This document shows positions 1 to 7,384 of a DNA stretch of 29,896 bases, one piece after another. The notes beneath the pieces were generated by a model. The model was not told the DNA's origin and searched no databases. It was given only the letters and a program-made list of their open reading frames with translations. Made by a program: the position numbers and the translations under genes. Origin of the DNA: JBCCGE01 sp039029455 (lineage in GTDB: Bacteria > Pseudomonadota > Gammaproteobacteria > Arenicellales > Poriferihabitantaceae); assembly GCA_039029455.1 (NCBI GenBank), contig JBCCGE010000038.1, positions 1 through 29,896 on the forward strand. Reading direction: 5' to 3'. How positions within the stretch are numbered: position 1 is the first letter of the stretch; the number at the start of each line of letters is the position of its first letter.

Positions 1-93
1 GGGGCGAGGAACATTCGAATAGAGGAGGTAGCAGAGGCAGACAATTACCTGGCCGTCATGTCTGACAACAATGAATATTACCTGAACGGGCAC

Positions 94-300
94 GTAAAAT
101 TGGCTGACAGTCTCTGCAATACTCAATTCGGCCATTCACGAGTCATTGAATCTATTGGAATATTCACCCGAATGGGTGAGTCGTCAAAAGGACATATGTG
201 GCAAGATGCTTTAAACATTAGTGTGGAGGAAATTAATGCAGCAAGAACGAGCAAGAAGGAGGGTCTTGTTATCTTCTTTGGTCGCAGGGTCGGCATTGAC
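94..300 (+). repeat. Tandem duplication, copy 1 (promoter region plus signal-peptide coding region)
   Basis: This segment aligns without gaps to 968-1174, at a constant offset of 874 bases, with about 80% identity by eye. It covers some 140 bases upstream of the ATG of gene A, including the dyad at 163-180, and continues into the signal-peptide coding part. The distance from dyad to start codon is therefore the same in both copies. Similarity weakens in the downstream coding part, where only protein-level alignment remains. Confidence 0.8.
163..180. promoter_or_regulatory. Dyad TCACCC-GAAT-GGGTGA upstream of gene A
   Basis: The arms TCACCC and GGGTGA form an inverted repeat that ends 55 bases before the ATG at 236. 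The same dyad occurs at 1037-1054 and 17506-17521 and nowhere else that I could find in the window. Size and symmetry suit a dimeric helix-turn-helix regulator. The cognate regulator is not known; the LuxR-type protein encoded at 19376-20140 is one candidate. Confidence 0.55.
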
Positions 301-928
301 GGCTAAGTCGTTTCCGCCTCAATGGACAAAGCCAATTGTAAATTCAGTTATTCTTCCTGCTCATGCGGCCACGTCGACACCAGGAGACAGTTTTGAGTTA
401 ATTGATTGTGGAATTACATCCGCTGCTCCCGAAAATTCAGAGGAAATCGTTGAAGTCGGGCAAGTGAATGCATGTCCGGATATTACTTCGTCAGAAGCAT
501 TGGCATTCCCTACAGGGAGTACAACAATCGTCGGAACTCCCGGAGCTGAAGAACTGAGAGTTCTGGTTAGTCGTACAAGCCAACCTAGAGAAGTAGTAAC
601 GGAAGTTACGCGGATAAACGCTAATGGAATGCAATTTTGTGTGGCTGAAGCTCTCAGCATTTCCCAGGTGGAATTGCTGCTATCAGAACAGGGTTTCACA
701 TCTTCTCAGTTGAGTGTGATTTCTAATGGAACCAGTGACATTGACCAAGGTACGGACTCATTGATTACGATAAACAGGGACATAGTAGCTTCACCAGGAA
801 CCAGTTTTATAGGAGACCTTGATGCGTGTCGATCAATCATTCCAGTGACGGGGCAAGTGACCATACTGTTTGACATCGATACCGTGAGTACAATCAAAGT
901 TCTACGAGTACACGAATTTTCTGCTTAA
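236..928 (+). CDS. Exported protein A with RR...W-x-K-P...LPAHA signal-like N-terminus
   Basis: I do not recognise a named family. The ATG at 236 is chosen because GGAGGA lies 5 bases upstream; a GTG 15 bases earlier falls inside that ribosome-binding region. The N-terminus has RRR at residues 7-9, a short hydrophobic stretch, then W30-T-K-P and LPAHA ending at residue 44, which looks like a signal peptidase site (AHA|A). The mature part (about 185 residues) is acidic and rich in beta-forming residues. It has four cysteines, in the contexts IDCG, NACPD, QFCV and DACR, all conserved in the neighbouring paralogue B, which suggests two disulfides in an exported domain. The RR and following hydrophobic region resemble a Tat signal, but the strict S/T-RR-x-F-L-K consensus is not met. 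It is probably a single-gene transcript under the dyad at 163-180. Export is inferred; function is unknown. Confidence 0.8.
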   Translation: MQQERARRRVLLSSLVAGSALTAKSFPPQWTKPIVNSVILPAHAATSTPGDSFELIDCGITSAAPENSEEIVEVGQVNACPDITSSEALAFPTGSTTIVGTPGAEELRVLVSRTSQPREVVTEVTRINANGMQFCVAEALSISQVELLLSEQGFTSSQLSVISNGTSDIDQGTDSLITINRDIVASPGTSFIGDLDACRSIIPVTGQVTILFDIDTVSTIKVLRVHEFSA

Positions 929-967
929 TGATTTGATTGTCCGCTATGGGCAAATAGCACCCATTCA

Positions 968-1174
968 GTAAAACTGGCTGACAGTCTCTGCCATACTCAA
1001 ATCGGCCAGTCACGACTCAATAAATCTATTGGAAGATTCACCCAAATGGGTGAGTCTTCACAAGATTATATGTGGCAAACTGCTTCAAACAATAGGGTGG
1101 AGTAGACAAATGCAGAGAGAACGAACAAGAAGGAAGGTCTTGTTATCTACTTTAGTCGCGGGGTCGGCAATAAC
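968..1174 (+). repeat. Tandem duplication, copy 2
   Basis: This is the second copy of the 94-300 segment and lies upstream of and into gene B. It begins in the short gap after the stop of gene A, so the duplication unit was a whole transcription unit (promoter plus gene). Confidence 0.8.
1037..1054. promoter_or_regulatory. Dyad TCACCCA-AA-TGGGTGA upstream of gene B
   Basis: This dyad has seven-base arms around AA and ends 55 bases before the ATG at 1110. It is the duplicated counterpart of 163-180. It is the more symmetrical copy and is identical over 16 bases to the site at 17506-17521. Confidence 0.6.
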
Positions 1175-1811
1175 CGCGAAACCACTCCCATCTCAGTGGA
1201 CCAAACCCATCGTAAATTCGGTAACGTTGCCAGCCCATGCGGTAGCGAGCCCTCCAAGTAACATAATAGCTCCAGGTAATTTTCAGATTATTGATTGTTC
1301 GATAGAAGCCGCACCACCTGTAAATAATGAAACGATAAATGACACCGGTTTTCCTTGTGCTGATTTATCCAGCAATGACATTATTGCACGTCCTGCGGGT
1401 ATTGAAGACATCCCGGGGACTTCTGGCGACGGAATATTTCGTCTTGAGACAATCAAGAATGAATCCATAAGTGATCAAACTATCGATATTACTAAAGTGG
1501 TGGTTGATGGCCGGTCTATTTGTGTGAATGGCACCTTGAGTGCCAGTCAGATTCCATCTTTGTTGCAACAAGTTGACCTCAATCCGAATCGAACAGTTTC
1601 TGGACCTTCAGATAACCAGATCAACCAGGGCGAAGATAGAGTCATCAATATTGACAGAGACCCCTCAACGACAGGACCAACAGTATTCGTTGGTGATCTA
1701 AATAGCTGTTTGGCTATTGATGTCGTTTCTGGCAGATTAAATGTTACCTTTACGATTAATACGGCAACAACTCGTCGGCTCTTAAATGTTAGTACGTTTT
1801 TGGTATCGTGA
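1110..1811 (+). CDS. Exported protein B, paralogue of A
   Basis: This is a tandem paralogue of A. The ATG at 1110 is preceded by GGTGGAG about 7 bases upstream and matches the start of A; reading further upstream gives unrelated residues. The N-terminus carries RTRRK, a hydrophobic stretch, then Q-W-T-K-P-I-V-N-S-V-T-L-P-A-H-A. The roughly 190-residue mature region aligns along its whole length with A, including the motifs IIDC, DINQGED-like and FVGDLNSC, and keeps all four cysteines, but has diverged much more than the signal region and promoter. It is probably secreted or periplasmic and transcribed from its own copy of the duplicated promoter. No enzymatic motif is visible. Its function is unknown. 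Confidence 0.8.
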   Translation: MQRERTRRKVLLSTLVAGSAITAKPLPSQWTKPIVNSVTLPAHAVASPPSNIIAPGNFQIIDCSIEAAPPVNNETINDTGFPCADLSSNDIIARPAGIEDIPGTSGDGIFRLETIKNESISDQTIDITKVVVDGRSICVNGTLSASQIPSLLQQVDLNPNRTVSGPSDNQINQGEDRVINIDRDPSTTGPTVFVGDLNSCLAIDVVSGRLNVTFTINTATTRRLLNVSTFLVS

Positions 1812-1941
1812 TTTGTAACCTATTGTTGATCCTAAACTGTCTCAAAAGGGCAACTAACCGACCATTCCGCTTAGACTTTTACTTGTGTCGCTTCCATACT
1901 CGGAACGGACATTCGTGCATGCTGTTACTTCGTTTTGAATG

Positions 1942-2481
1942 TCAAGTCTGTAGTTTCCTGCGCCGGGCAATTTCTCGATAAAGAGCCTCTGGACTGACGG
2001 CGAGTTCGAGTGCCAGATTTTTCCACTCTCCCTTGGCAGGAAGTTCTTTTTCAGGCCAACCTAACCAGCCATCCAATCTCGCGGCCACAGTTTTACGGCT
2101 TAGGAGTTCACTACGAAATCGCGCCCGCTGGGTCTCCCGCGCCAAGTGTCTCCCCCACAACCGTGAAAAAGATTCTGACTCCAGTTCCTTTTGCACAATC
2201 GTTTTGGAAACACACAGCACTACCGAAGGTACAGATCCTATGGCATCACAGTGGTATTTATCAGAGTAGATAGAAGACTCAGCGAGCACATCGCCTGAGA
2301 ATGCACGCTGTAGAATGATCTGTGAGCCATCTGTTTAAATTCGAGTTAGTACAATTAGACCTCGCTCGATCACGAAAAGCTGTTTAACTCGGTCGCCCAA
2401 GTGAAACAGATAACCACCTTCCTGAACCTCTTCCCACCCTTCTGCATTAGCTTTTAAGGTATCGAATAGCTTTTTTGACAT
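1942..2481 (-). pseudogene. Crp/Fnr-family regulator interrupted by an in-frame TAA
   Basis: From the ATG at 2481 (an in-frame ATG at 2493 is also possible) the frame reads as the N-terminal half of a cyclic-nucleotide-binding-like beta barrel (LFHLGD, then LFVIERGLIVLTR). Codon 49 is TAA (2335-2337). The same frame continues with TDGSQIILQRA, GDVLAES and YHCDA, as expected for this family, into a winged-helix C-terminus (KTVAARLDGWL, then ELPAKGEWKNLALEL, then VSPEALYREIARRR). Apart from the stop the gene is intact and near the usual length of the short Crp/Fnr subfamily (about 180 residues). The C-terminal DNA-binding part could be made by reinitiation at the ATG at 2289. The most likely reading is a recent nonsense mutation. 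It is divergent from the Spy-like gene and shares the palindrome at 2478-2495 with it. Confidence 0.75.
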
Positions 2482-2505
2482 GATAGCTATCATGTATCGA
2501 ATATA
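2475..2505 (+). promoter_or_regulatory. Consensus -35 and 18-bp palindrome operator in a divergent intergenic region
   Basis: A perfect 18-base palindrome, ACATGATAGCTATCATGT, spans 2478-2495. It overlaps the last bases of a consensus TTGACA (2475-2480) reading toward the Spy-like gene and also the ATG of the Crp/Fnr-like gene on the other strand. A weak AT-rich -10 (AATATA, 2500-2505) would give a 19-base spacer, reminiscent of MerR-type promoters, though a simple repressor site is equally possible. The bound protein is unknown. Confidence 0.55.
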
Positions 2506-2556
2506 GGGTCTGTGGCAAGATTTGTTTCTCTAAATCTAGCCACAATAGATACTCTG

Positions 2557-3144
2557 ATGAAAACGATTACGTTAATAGTTGTTTTGCTTGGGATTTCCGT
2601 GCAAACACATGCCAGTGAAACACATCAACATGCCTCTCCCTATGCCGGCCAGGAAGATCGTGAAATCAAAAACCTTTCAGGAAGTGACATTGCCGAATTA
2701 AAGCGTGGTGGCGGTTGGGGGTTGGCCAAGGCTGCGGAACTCAATGGCGTACCAGGCCCGGTACACCTTCTGGAGTTGAAGGACGAAATCAAGCTTTCGC
2801 CCAACCAGGTTTCGATCATCACCCAGGTATTCGAGGAGATGCGTGTAGAGGCGATAGCAAAAGGAGAGCGTTTGATTGCGTTGGAGCGCGAACTTGAACA
2901 GAATTTCAGCCAGCGGACGATCACACAGGATTCCCTTCGTGCTCTACTCGATCAGATCGGTGTCGCCCGCTCGGAACTACGTTATGTTCACCTCGCGGCT
3001 CATCTTCGGATGGATGACATCCTGGCAGCGGAGCAGGTGGAGCAATATAACCGACTACGTGGCTACACATCGGCAAATCCTTGTTCGCAGATCCCGAAGG
3101 GCCATGATCCGGTGATGTGGCGAAAACACAACGGTTGTGAATAG
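2557..3144 (+). CDS. Spy/CpxP-like periplasmic protein (periplasmic heavy-metal sensor type)
   Basis: The ATG at 2557 starts a classical Sec signal (residues 1-18, about ITLIVVLLGISVQTHAS); an upstream in-frame GTG adds 15 residues unlike a signal peptide. The mature part is His-rich at its start (ETHQH) and then almost all alpha-helical, with the stretch LKDEIKLSPNQVSIITQVFEEMR followed by long charged helices, as in Spy/CpxP-like chaperones and metal-responsive periplasmic proteins. The C-terminus ends NPCSQIPKGHDPVMWRKHNGC, giving two cysteines and histidines. The usual role of the family is to bind unfolded proteins or sense metal in the periplasm; metal binding here is inferred. It is transcribed divergently from the broken Crp/Fnr gene, with the palindrome at 2478-2495 between them. 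Confidence 0.75.
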   Translation: MKTITLIVVLLGISVQTHASETHQHASPYAGQEDREIKNLSGSDIAELKRGGGWGLAKAAELNGVPGPVHLLELKDEIKLSPNQVSIITQVFEEMRVEAIAKGERLIALERELEQNFSQRTITQDSLRALLDQIGVARSELRYVHLAAHLRMDDILAAEQVEQYNRLRGYTSANPCSQIPKGHDPVMWRKHNGCE

Positions 3145-3284
3145 TCGCAATGTCTAGCCTATCTTGGCTTTATTTCACAAGACTCATTGCAAATTTCTGT
3201 TCAGGGCAAATCTGAGACAGCCGCTATCAGGTGACATCTAAACTCGTTAATAAATTCTTTCAGGTCGAATACAGGTTTTTATAA

Positions 3285-3896
3285 CTAAGGGTTGCCCCGA
3301 AACTCCAGCAGTCGTCCGTCGATGTTTTCCTTGGTGATGTAGTCAATGGTTTGAATATCAAGCAGCGATGCAGATAGATCAGCAGCAATGCTCTGCAACT
3401 CGGATTCGATCGACTTTTCGACCCACGCTTTTCCGTTCATTGTGACAAACGCACTCCCTCCAGGCTGGAGGTATTTCAGCACGTTATTCAGATGTTTGAC
3501 ATGAGGAGGGCCAAATCCGAACAGCCCCACACTGACAATGGCATCATATGTACGCAATTGAGGTTGATCCGTGATCGCGTCGTATTGATAGATTTGATCG
3601 TACACGTTTCGCTCTCTGGCTATGGTCAGCATCTCAATCGAAAAGTCCGCACCGTCCACACTGGAATAACCTTCCTGGCGTAACGCATCGCCAACCAATC
3701 CGGTACCGCACCCCATGTCCAGAATGGCTGCGTTGCGATCCGATACCCGCTCGCAAAAGCGCGCCACAACCTCAATATGCGCCACATACCCCAATTGTTC
3801 AACCAGATCCGACTCGTAGCTGTCCGCCCACTGATCGTATCTTTCCTGCTTGTCCGCAGGCGATTGATACATTGCGTCAAGTTTTGAATCGACCAC
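3285..3896 (-). CDS. Class I SAM-dependent methyltransferase
   Basis: The protein has a Rossmann methyltransferase core. Motif I is ILDMGCGTGLVG at about residues 58-69, followed by an acidic motif II region (VDGADFS), then YDAIVSVGLFGFG and LQPGG (motif post-II/III). The proposed start is the GTG at 3896, preceded by GAGGT 5 bases away. A GTG at 3941 would overlap the upstream racemase-family gene and has no visible Shine-Dalgarno; an ATG at 3872 is also possible. The N-terminal YDQWADSYESDL is typical of small-molecule methyltransferases of the UbiE/TPMT-like type. Its start overlaps the end of the proline racemase family gene, so the two are probably co-transcribed. The substrate cannot be told from sequence. 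Confidence 0.8.
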   Translation of the reverse strand: MVDSKLDAMYQSPADKQERYDQWADSYESDLVEQLGYVAHIEVVARFCERVSDRNAAILDMGCGTGLVGDALRQEGYSSVDGADFSIEMLTIARERNVYDQIYQYDAITDQPQLRTYDAIVSVGLFGFGPPHVKHLNNVLKYLQPGGSAFVTMNGKAWVEKSIESELQSIAADLSASLLDIQTIDYITKENIDGRLLEFRGNP

Positions 3897-3912
3897 GACT
3901 ACCTCACAGTGA

Positions 3913-4947
3913 CTATTCGACCAACCGAGGCCAGGTGTCACTCAGGCGGTAACCCTGGGGCCACGGATCTTCCGGATCCAGAGTGTGCTGGTGAAAACCC
4001 GTGATCCATGCGCGGCCCTTTAAAACAGGCATGACCGCATCACGATCACCGACCCGGGTTGTCCTCGCAATCCGACAATCGAATCGAGACCCAATTGGCG
4101 AGAGTCCCGTATACGACTCTCCAACATCAATTTCCCCGTCGAGATGCATCAGCGAGAGTCGAGCCGAACATCCGGTACCGCACGGTGATCGATCCAGTTT
4201 TCCCGGATTGATCACCACAGCACTTGTGCCTGTTTTAACGCCATCAACATTGTTCACTGGCTCAGTAAACTGACAGAACGACAGATGGGTCCAATCGGGC
4301 AAATCGGGATGGGTGAATCCCAGCTGCTCGTTCGCAGCCTTCCTGATTTTCATTCCGATCTCAGTGAGCGCGCGCGCGTTTTCCGGCACGATCCGGATAT
4401 CAAGTTGAGATGCATCGACAATAACAAAACTATCACCCCCAAACGCCGTACTGACCGTTAATGTGCCCACACCCGGTACGATCAGAGGGACATTGTGCTG
4501 ATCGACAAAAGACGCCACGTTACTGACTTCACAACTCCGGCTTCTGCCGATTTTACAGTGTACGTCAACAGCAACCAAACCAGCAGGCGCTTCCAATGTG
4601 ACCTGGGTGACCGGCTCTGTCATCTCAACCATACCGGTTTCAACCAGCACTGTTGCCACACAAATCGAATTGGATCCCGACATTGGCGGCGTGTCCTCAG
4701 GCTCCATAATGATCCAGCCGCTGTCTGCTTCATCGGCGATCGCGGGCACCAGCAGGTTTACGTGCCGGAACACACCCCCTCGTGGCTCGTTCAGGACAAA
4801 ATTTCGCAGCACATTGTCTTCGGCGATGAACCTTGACTGCGCCCAAATAGAGTCGCCAGGTGGTGTGGCGACTCCGCCCACAATCACATCGCCCACCTCG
4901 CCCTCAGAGTGACAGCTGACGACATGAATAACTTTGGAGGATTTCAT
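3913..4947 (-). CDS. Proline racemase superfamily enzyme (likely hydroxyproline dehydratase/epimerase type, Ser/Cys)
   Basis: At 344 residues this is the usual length for the proline racemase/4-hydroxyproline epimerase/trans-3-hydroxyproline dehydratase superfamily. The second catalytic cysteine is present (C256 in DRSPCGTG). The position of the first catalytic cysteine in the MCGHGT-type motif is serine here (S90 in MSGSNSICVAT). In this family Cys/Cys enzymes are racemases or epimerases, while Thr/Cys and Ser/Cys enzymes act wholly or partly as 3-hydroxyproline dehydratases, so a dehydratase or mixed activity is more likely than proline racemization. The FAD oxidoreductase gene is divergent 65 bases away, and a methyltransferase gene overlaps its 3' end. 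Hydroxyproline or related imino-acid catabolism is an inference from family and context. Confidence 0.8.
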   Translation of the reverse strand: MKSSKVIHVVSCHSEGEVGDVIVGGVATPPGDSIWAQSRFIAEDNVLRNFVLNEPRGGVFRHVNLLVPAIADEADSGWIIMEPEDTPPMSGSNSICVATVLVETGMVEMTEPVTQVTLEAPAGLVAVDVHCKIGRSRSCEVSNVASFVDQHNVPLIVPGVGTLTVSTAFGGDSFVIVDASQLDIRIVPENARALTEIGMKIRKAANEQLGFTHPDLPDWTHLSFCQFTEPVNNVDGVKTGTSAVVINPGKLDRSPCGTGCSARLSLMHLDGEIDVGESYTGLSPIGSRFDCRIARTTRVGDRDAVMPVLKGRAWITGFHQHTLDPEDPWPQGYRLSDTWPRLVE

Positions 4948-4978
4948 TACGACGGGTTCGGGATTTTAGAGAGCGCAC

Positions 4979-4984
4979 TATAAT
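4979..4984 (+). promoter_or_regulatory. Putative -10 box of the FAD oxidoreductase gene
   Basis: A perfect TATAAT lies 28 bases upstream of the ATG at 5013 in the short divergent gap. No good -35 is seen 16-18 bases upstream, so activation by a regulator is possible. Confidence 0.35.
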
Positions 4985-5012
4985 ACTGCGAAACCGTTCA
5001 ATACGTTCTGCG

Positions 5013-6107
5013 ATGACCGAATCTTTTAAGGCCGACTGTGTCGTTATTGGCGCCGGGGTCATTGGCCTTGCCTGCGCAAGAGAGATGAGCCTGGCCGGCC
5101 GTGACGTCATCTTGCTTGAGCGCCATTATGATTTTGGTCAGGAGACCAGCTCGCGAAACTCCGGCGTGATCCACGCGGGAATCTACTACCGCCCGAACAG
5201 TCTGAAAGCCCGACTCTGCGTACAGGGAAAGGCACTTTTATACGAATTCTGCGAGCAGCGACAGATCGAGTACAACAACTGCGGAAAGCTTATCGTCGCC
5301 TGCAATGCAGAAGAGTCGGAGGCGCTGATGGCATTGAAGCATCGTGCCATCGAGAACGGTGTGGATGATTTGTCGTTAGTGTCGCCCTCACAATCACCGT
5401 ATCCCGAACTTCGGTTTCACAGCGCGCTCCGATCTCCCTCCACGGGCGTTGTTGATACCCACGGTGTTATGCAGCATTTGATTGCAGATATTGAAGACAA
5501 CGGCGGTTCAATTGCGTTTGGTGCAGACGTTGTAACTATAGCTCAGGAATCGAATCAGATTGTCGTCAATCTTCCGGACTCGAGAATCAGCGCTAAGTCG
5601 GTCATCAACGCGGCCGGACTGCAAGCGACGCAGTTGGTCAAACCGTTCCTTGCAGGAACCGAATACGCCGGTCTCTCACCCCGATTTGCCCGCGGGCACT
5701 ACTTTCGACTGAAAGGCCGCTCTCCGTTTAAGGAATTGATTTATCCAATGCCGGTTCGAGGCGGCCTCGGCGTGCATCTCACGCTGGATACTACCGGCAC
5801 TGCGCGATTCGGTCCTGATGTTGAATTCATCGAGGAGGAAGAAATCGACTACAGCGTTGACCCCGGTCGAGCACCGTCGTTTTACGGCGCGATTCGACAG
5901 TACTGGCCAGACCTGCCGGACAACAGCCTGGATGCAGACTATGCGGGTGTCCGACCGAAACTGTCTGTCAATGGCGAACTACTGTCCGACTTTGTTGTAC
6001 TTCGCAGTACCGGGTGCACGGAGCTGGTCCATCTGCTCGGTATCGAATCACCGGGCCTGACCTCCTGTCTGGCCATGGGTAAATATGTGCGGAAATTTTT
6101 GATTTAA
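5013..6107 (+). CDS. FAD-dependent oxidoreductase, L-2-hydroxyglutarate dehydrogenase-like (DAO family)
   Basis: The N-terminal dinucleotide-binding fold is clear: CVVIGAGVIGLACAREMSLAGRDVILLER, with GxGxxG and the terminal acidic residue at the end of beta 2. The next block, ETSSRNSGVIHAGIYY and SLKARLCVQG, is characteristic of the LhgO/L2HGDH branch of DAO-type flavoproteins, which oxidise 2-hydroxy acids. Mid-chain INAAGLQA and the C-terminal SPGLTSCLAMGKYV (second FAD contact) are present, and the length (364) fits. The family normally passes electrons to the respiratory chain from the cytoplasmic side. It is divergent from a proline racemase family gene, where FAD oxidases or dehydrogenases of imino acids are common, so a D-amino or imino-acid substrate is an alternative. 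No strong Shine-Dalgarno precedes the ATG. Confidence 0.8.
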   Translation: MTESFKADCVVIGAGVIGLACAREMSLAGRDVILLERHYDFGQETSSRNSGVIHAGIYYRPNSLKARLCVQGKALLYEFCEQRQIEYNNCGKLIVACNAEESEALMALKHRAIENGVDDLSLVSPSQSPYPELRFHSALRSPSTGVVDTHGVMQHLIADIEDNGGSIAFGADVVTIAQESNQIVVNLPDSRISAKSVINAAGLQATQLVKPFLAGTEYAGLSPRFARGHYFRLKGRSPFKELIYPMPVRGGLGVHLTLDTTGTARFGPDVEFIEEEEIDYSVDPGRAPSFYGAIRQYWPDLPDNSLDADYAGVRPKLSVNGELLSDFVVLRSTGCTELVHLLGIESPGLTSCLAMGKYVRKFLI

Positions 6108-6138
6108 CTGCGCAACTCAACGCCGTTTAAAAAAATGA

Positions 6139-6873
6139 CTAACCTATGTCATCGCAAATCAGTCTGTTGAAATTACAGGCTGCTTCTGGCGCATTGAATC
6201 GCCCGACTTCAAGAAATCTTCCGTCTATTTCAAACGAATAGCTGCCCGCAACAGTATTTCCAAATGCAGTGATCGACACGTTGCACGAATCACCCGCGTT
6301 ACAGGAACCTGCAACCATGTCCAGCCCCAGATTTGCATTACCTCCGACAGGAACATTGCCTCTCCAGGCGGAAGACACGGAAGGACGGATCAGATTGCCT
6401 TTCGGCGCAGACGATTCTGCATCAGAATCCTCAAATTCAATAGGCTCTCCCTCGAGGAAATTGGTATTGGCCTGCCAGCGCAACTGAACATCCGCAAGGG
6501 TGTCACTGATCCGCGTTACGCAAATCTGCACCACCAGAGGTCCGGCCAAGTGATTGGCGTGGACTGGTGAAATCAACAGGTCCGCAAATTTTTCCGGCAG
6601 GTTTCTGTCGATAGTTTGTTCACTTTGTGGTCCGGGCAGATCCAGTGTCTGGAACCACGGCCCGGTTGGGTCCGAACCCTCACCCTCATCACCTCCGGCG
6701 CCTGTGGTTGTCGCGTGCGCAGGCAAAATCACCGACTGCACAGCGGGTTTGACCCAGGGCTGGGTTGTTACGCCACCGAGACCCAGCGCGACGCCGCCGG
6801 TTAATACTTTCTTCAGCGCCGCACGGCGCTGCTCACTGGACTGATGTTTTGATACAGGTTTGTCTTTTGACAT
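6139..6873 (-). CDS. Exported protein C with RR...W-x-K-P...LPAHA signal-like N-terminus
   Basis: The ATG at 6873 has GGAGG 6 bases upstream; a TTG two codons earlier is not used. The N-terminus is charged and contains EQRRAALKK (R16, R17), a Gly-rich hydrophobic stretch (TGGVALGLGGV), then W40-V-K-P and LPAHA ending at residue 54. A linker with GGDEGEG follows, very like that of protein D. The mature domain of about 190 residues contains paired cysteines (SCNAGDSC, then ACNFNRLIC) and beta-rich stretches ending in a strand-like SYSFEIDGRFLEVGRFN, suggesting a disulfide-bonded exported beta domain. It is convergent with the FAD oxidoreductase gene and is probably monocistronic. I recognise no catalytic motif. 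Confidence 0.8.
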   Translation of the reverse strand: MSKDKPVSKHQSSEQRRAALKKVLTGGVALGLGGVTTQPWVKPAVQSVILPAHATTTGAGGDEGEGSDPTGPWFQTLDLPGPQSEQTIDRNLPEKFADLLISPVHANHLAGPLVVQICVTRISDTLADVQLRWQANTNFLEGEPIEFEDSDAESSAPKGNLIRPSVSSAWRGNVPVGGNANLGLDMVAGSCNAGDSCNVSITAFGNTVAGSYSFEIDGRFLEVGRFNAPEAACNFNRLICDDIG

Positions 6874-6893
6874 GTGCAACCTCCGATACGTGT

Positions 6894-6899
6894 ATTATA
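6894..6899 (-). promoter_or_regulatory. Putative -10 box of gene C
   Basis: Read on the minus strand this is TATAAT, 20 bases before the ATG at 6873 and just upstream of the GGAGG. No dyad like those of A, B, D or E was found upstream of this gene. Confidence 0.35.
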
Positions 6900-7086
6900 A
6901 AAATGGATTGTGGATAACGTCTCGTCCGGGCGAAGTATAGTCTATTTACCCTCGCTCGTATGAGTACAGTTACCTATTAAGCGCCCTGATTTACAGCCTG
7001 TTTATGGAAATTGCCTTAATTATCCTTTTCACAATCAGTCGAAATAATCGTGTCTGCGTCAATGCGATACACACAACATGCAATAG

Positions 7087-7332
7087 TTGTACAACGATGT
7101 TGAATCACGCTGCTTGAATGCAGAAGCAGACGTCGCTACCCGGATCGTGTGCATAGACGCCCTGGCTAAATACCCAAGCCCGGAGAATACAGAATTGCTG
7201 GTTGCAATATTGACCACGGACAGTCGCCCAATGAAACGCGCCACCATCAACAGCCTCGGTGAACATGGATCAGACCGGGCTCTCGAGACCGTGACGTCAT
7301 TTTTCAACCACCCGGCAACGCATCCTTCCTGA
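7087..7332 (+). CDS. Short HEAT-repeat-like ORF, possibly a remnant
   Basis: The translated product has two helical-pair units resembling HEAT repeats: ATRIVCIDALAKYPSPENTELLVAIL and then MKRATINSLGEHGSDRALETV. The only available start is a TTG directly after an in-frame TAG, with no ribosome-binding site, so this may be a decayed or truncated gene rather than a working one. The stop is followed 50 bases later by the MFS transporter. The rest of the 6874-7384 interval holds only the gene C promoter region; nothing else is recognisable. Confidence 0.3.
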   Translation: MYNDVESRCLNAEADVATRIVCIDALAKYPSPENTELLVAILTTDSRPMKRATINSLGEHGSDRALETVTSFFNHPATHPS

Positions 7333-7384
7333 CACCCAATATTCACGCCCATATCGATAACTTAAACAGGGCACGCACTGACCG

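Noticed and set aside
58..306. Open frame across the promoter region of gene A
   Set aside because: It overlaps the well-supported start of gene A in another frame. The duplicated copy at 968 onward is closed by a TAG before the equivalent end, so the frame is not conserved as coding.
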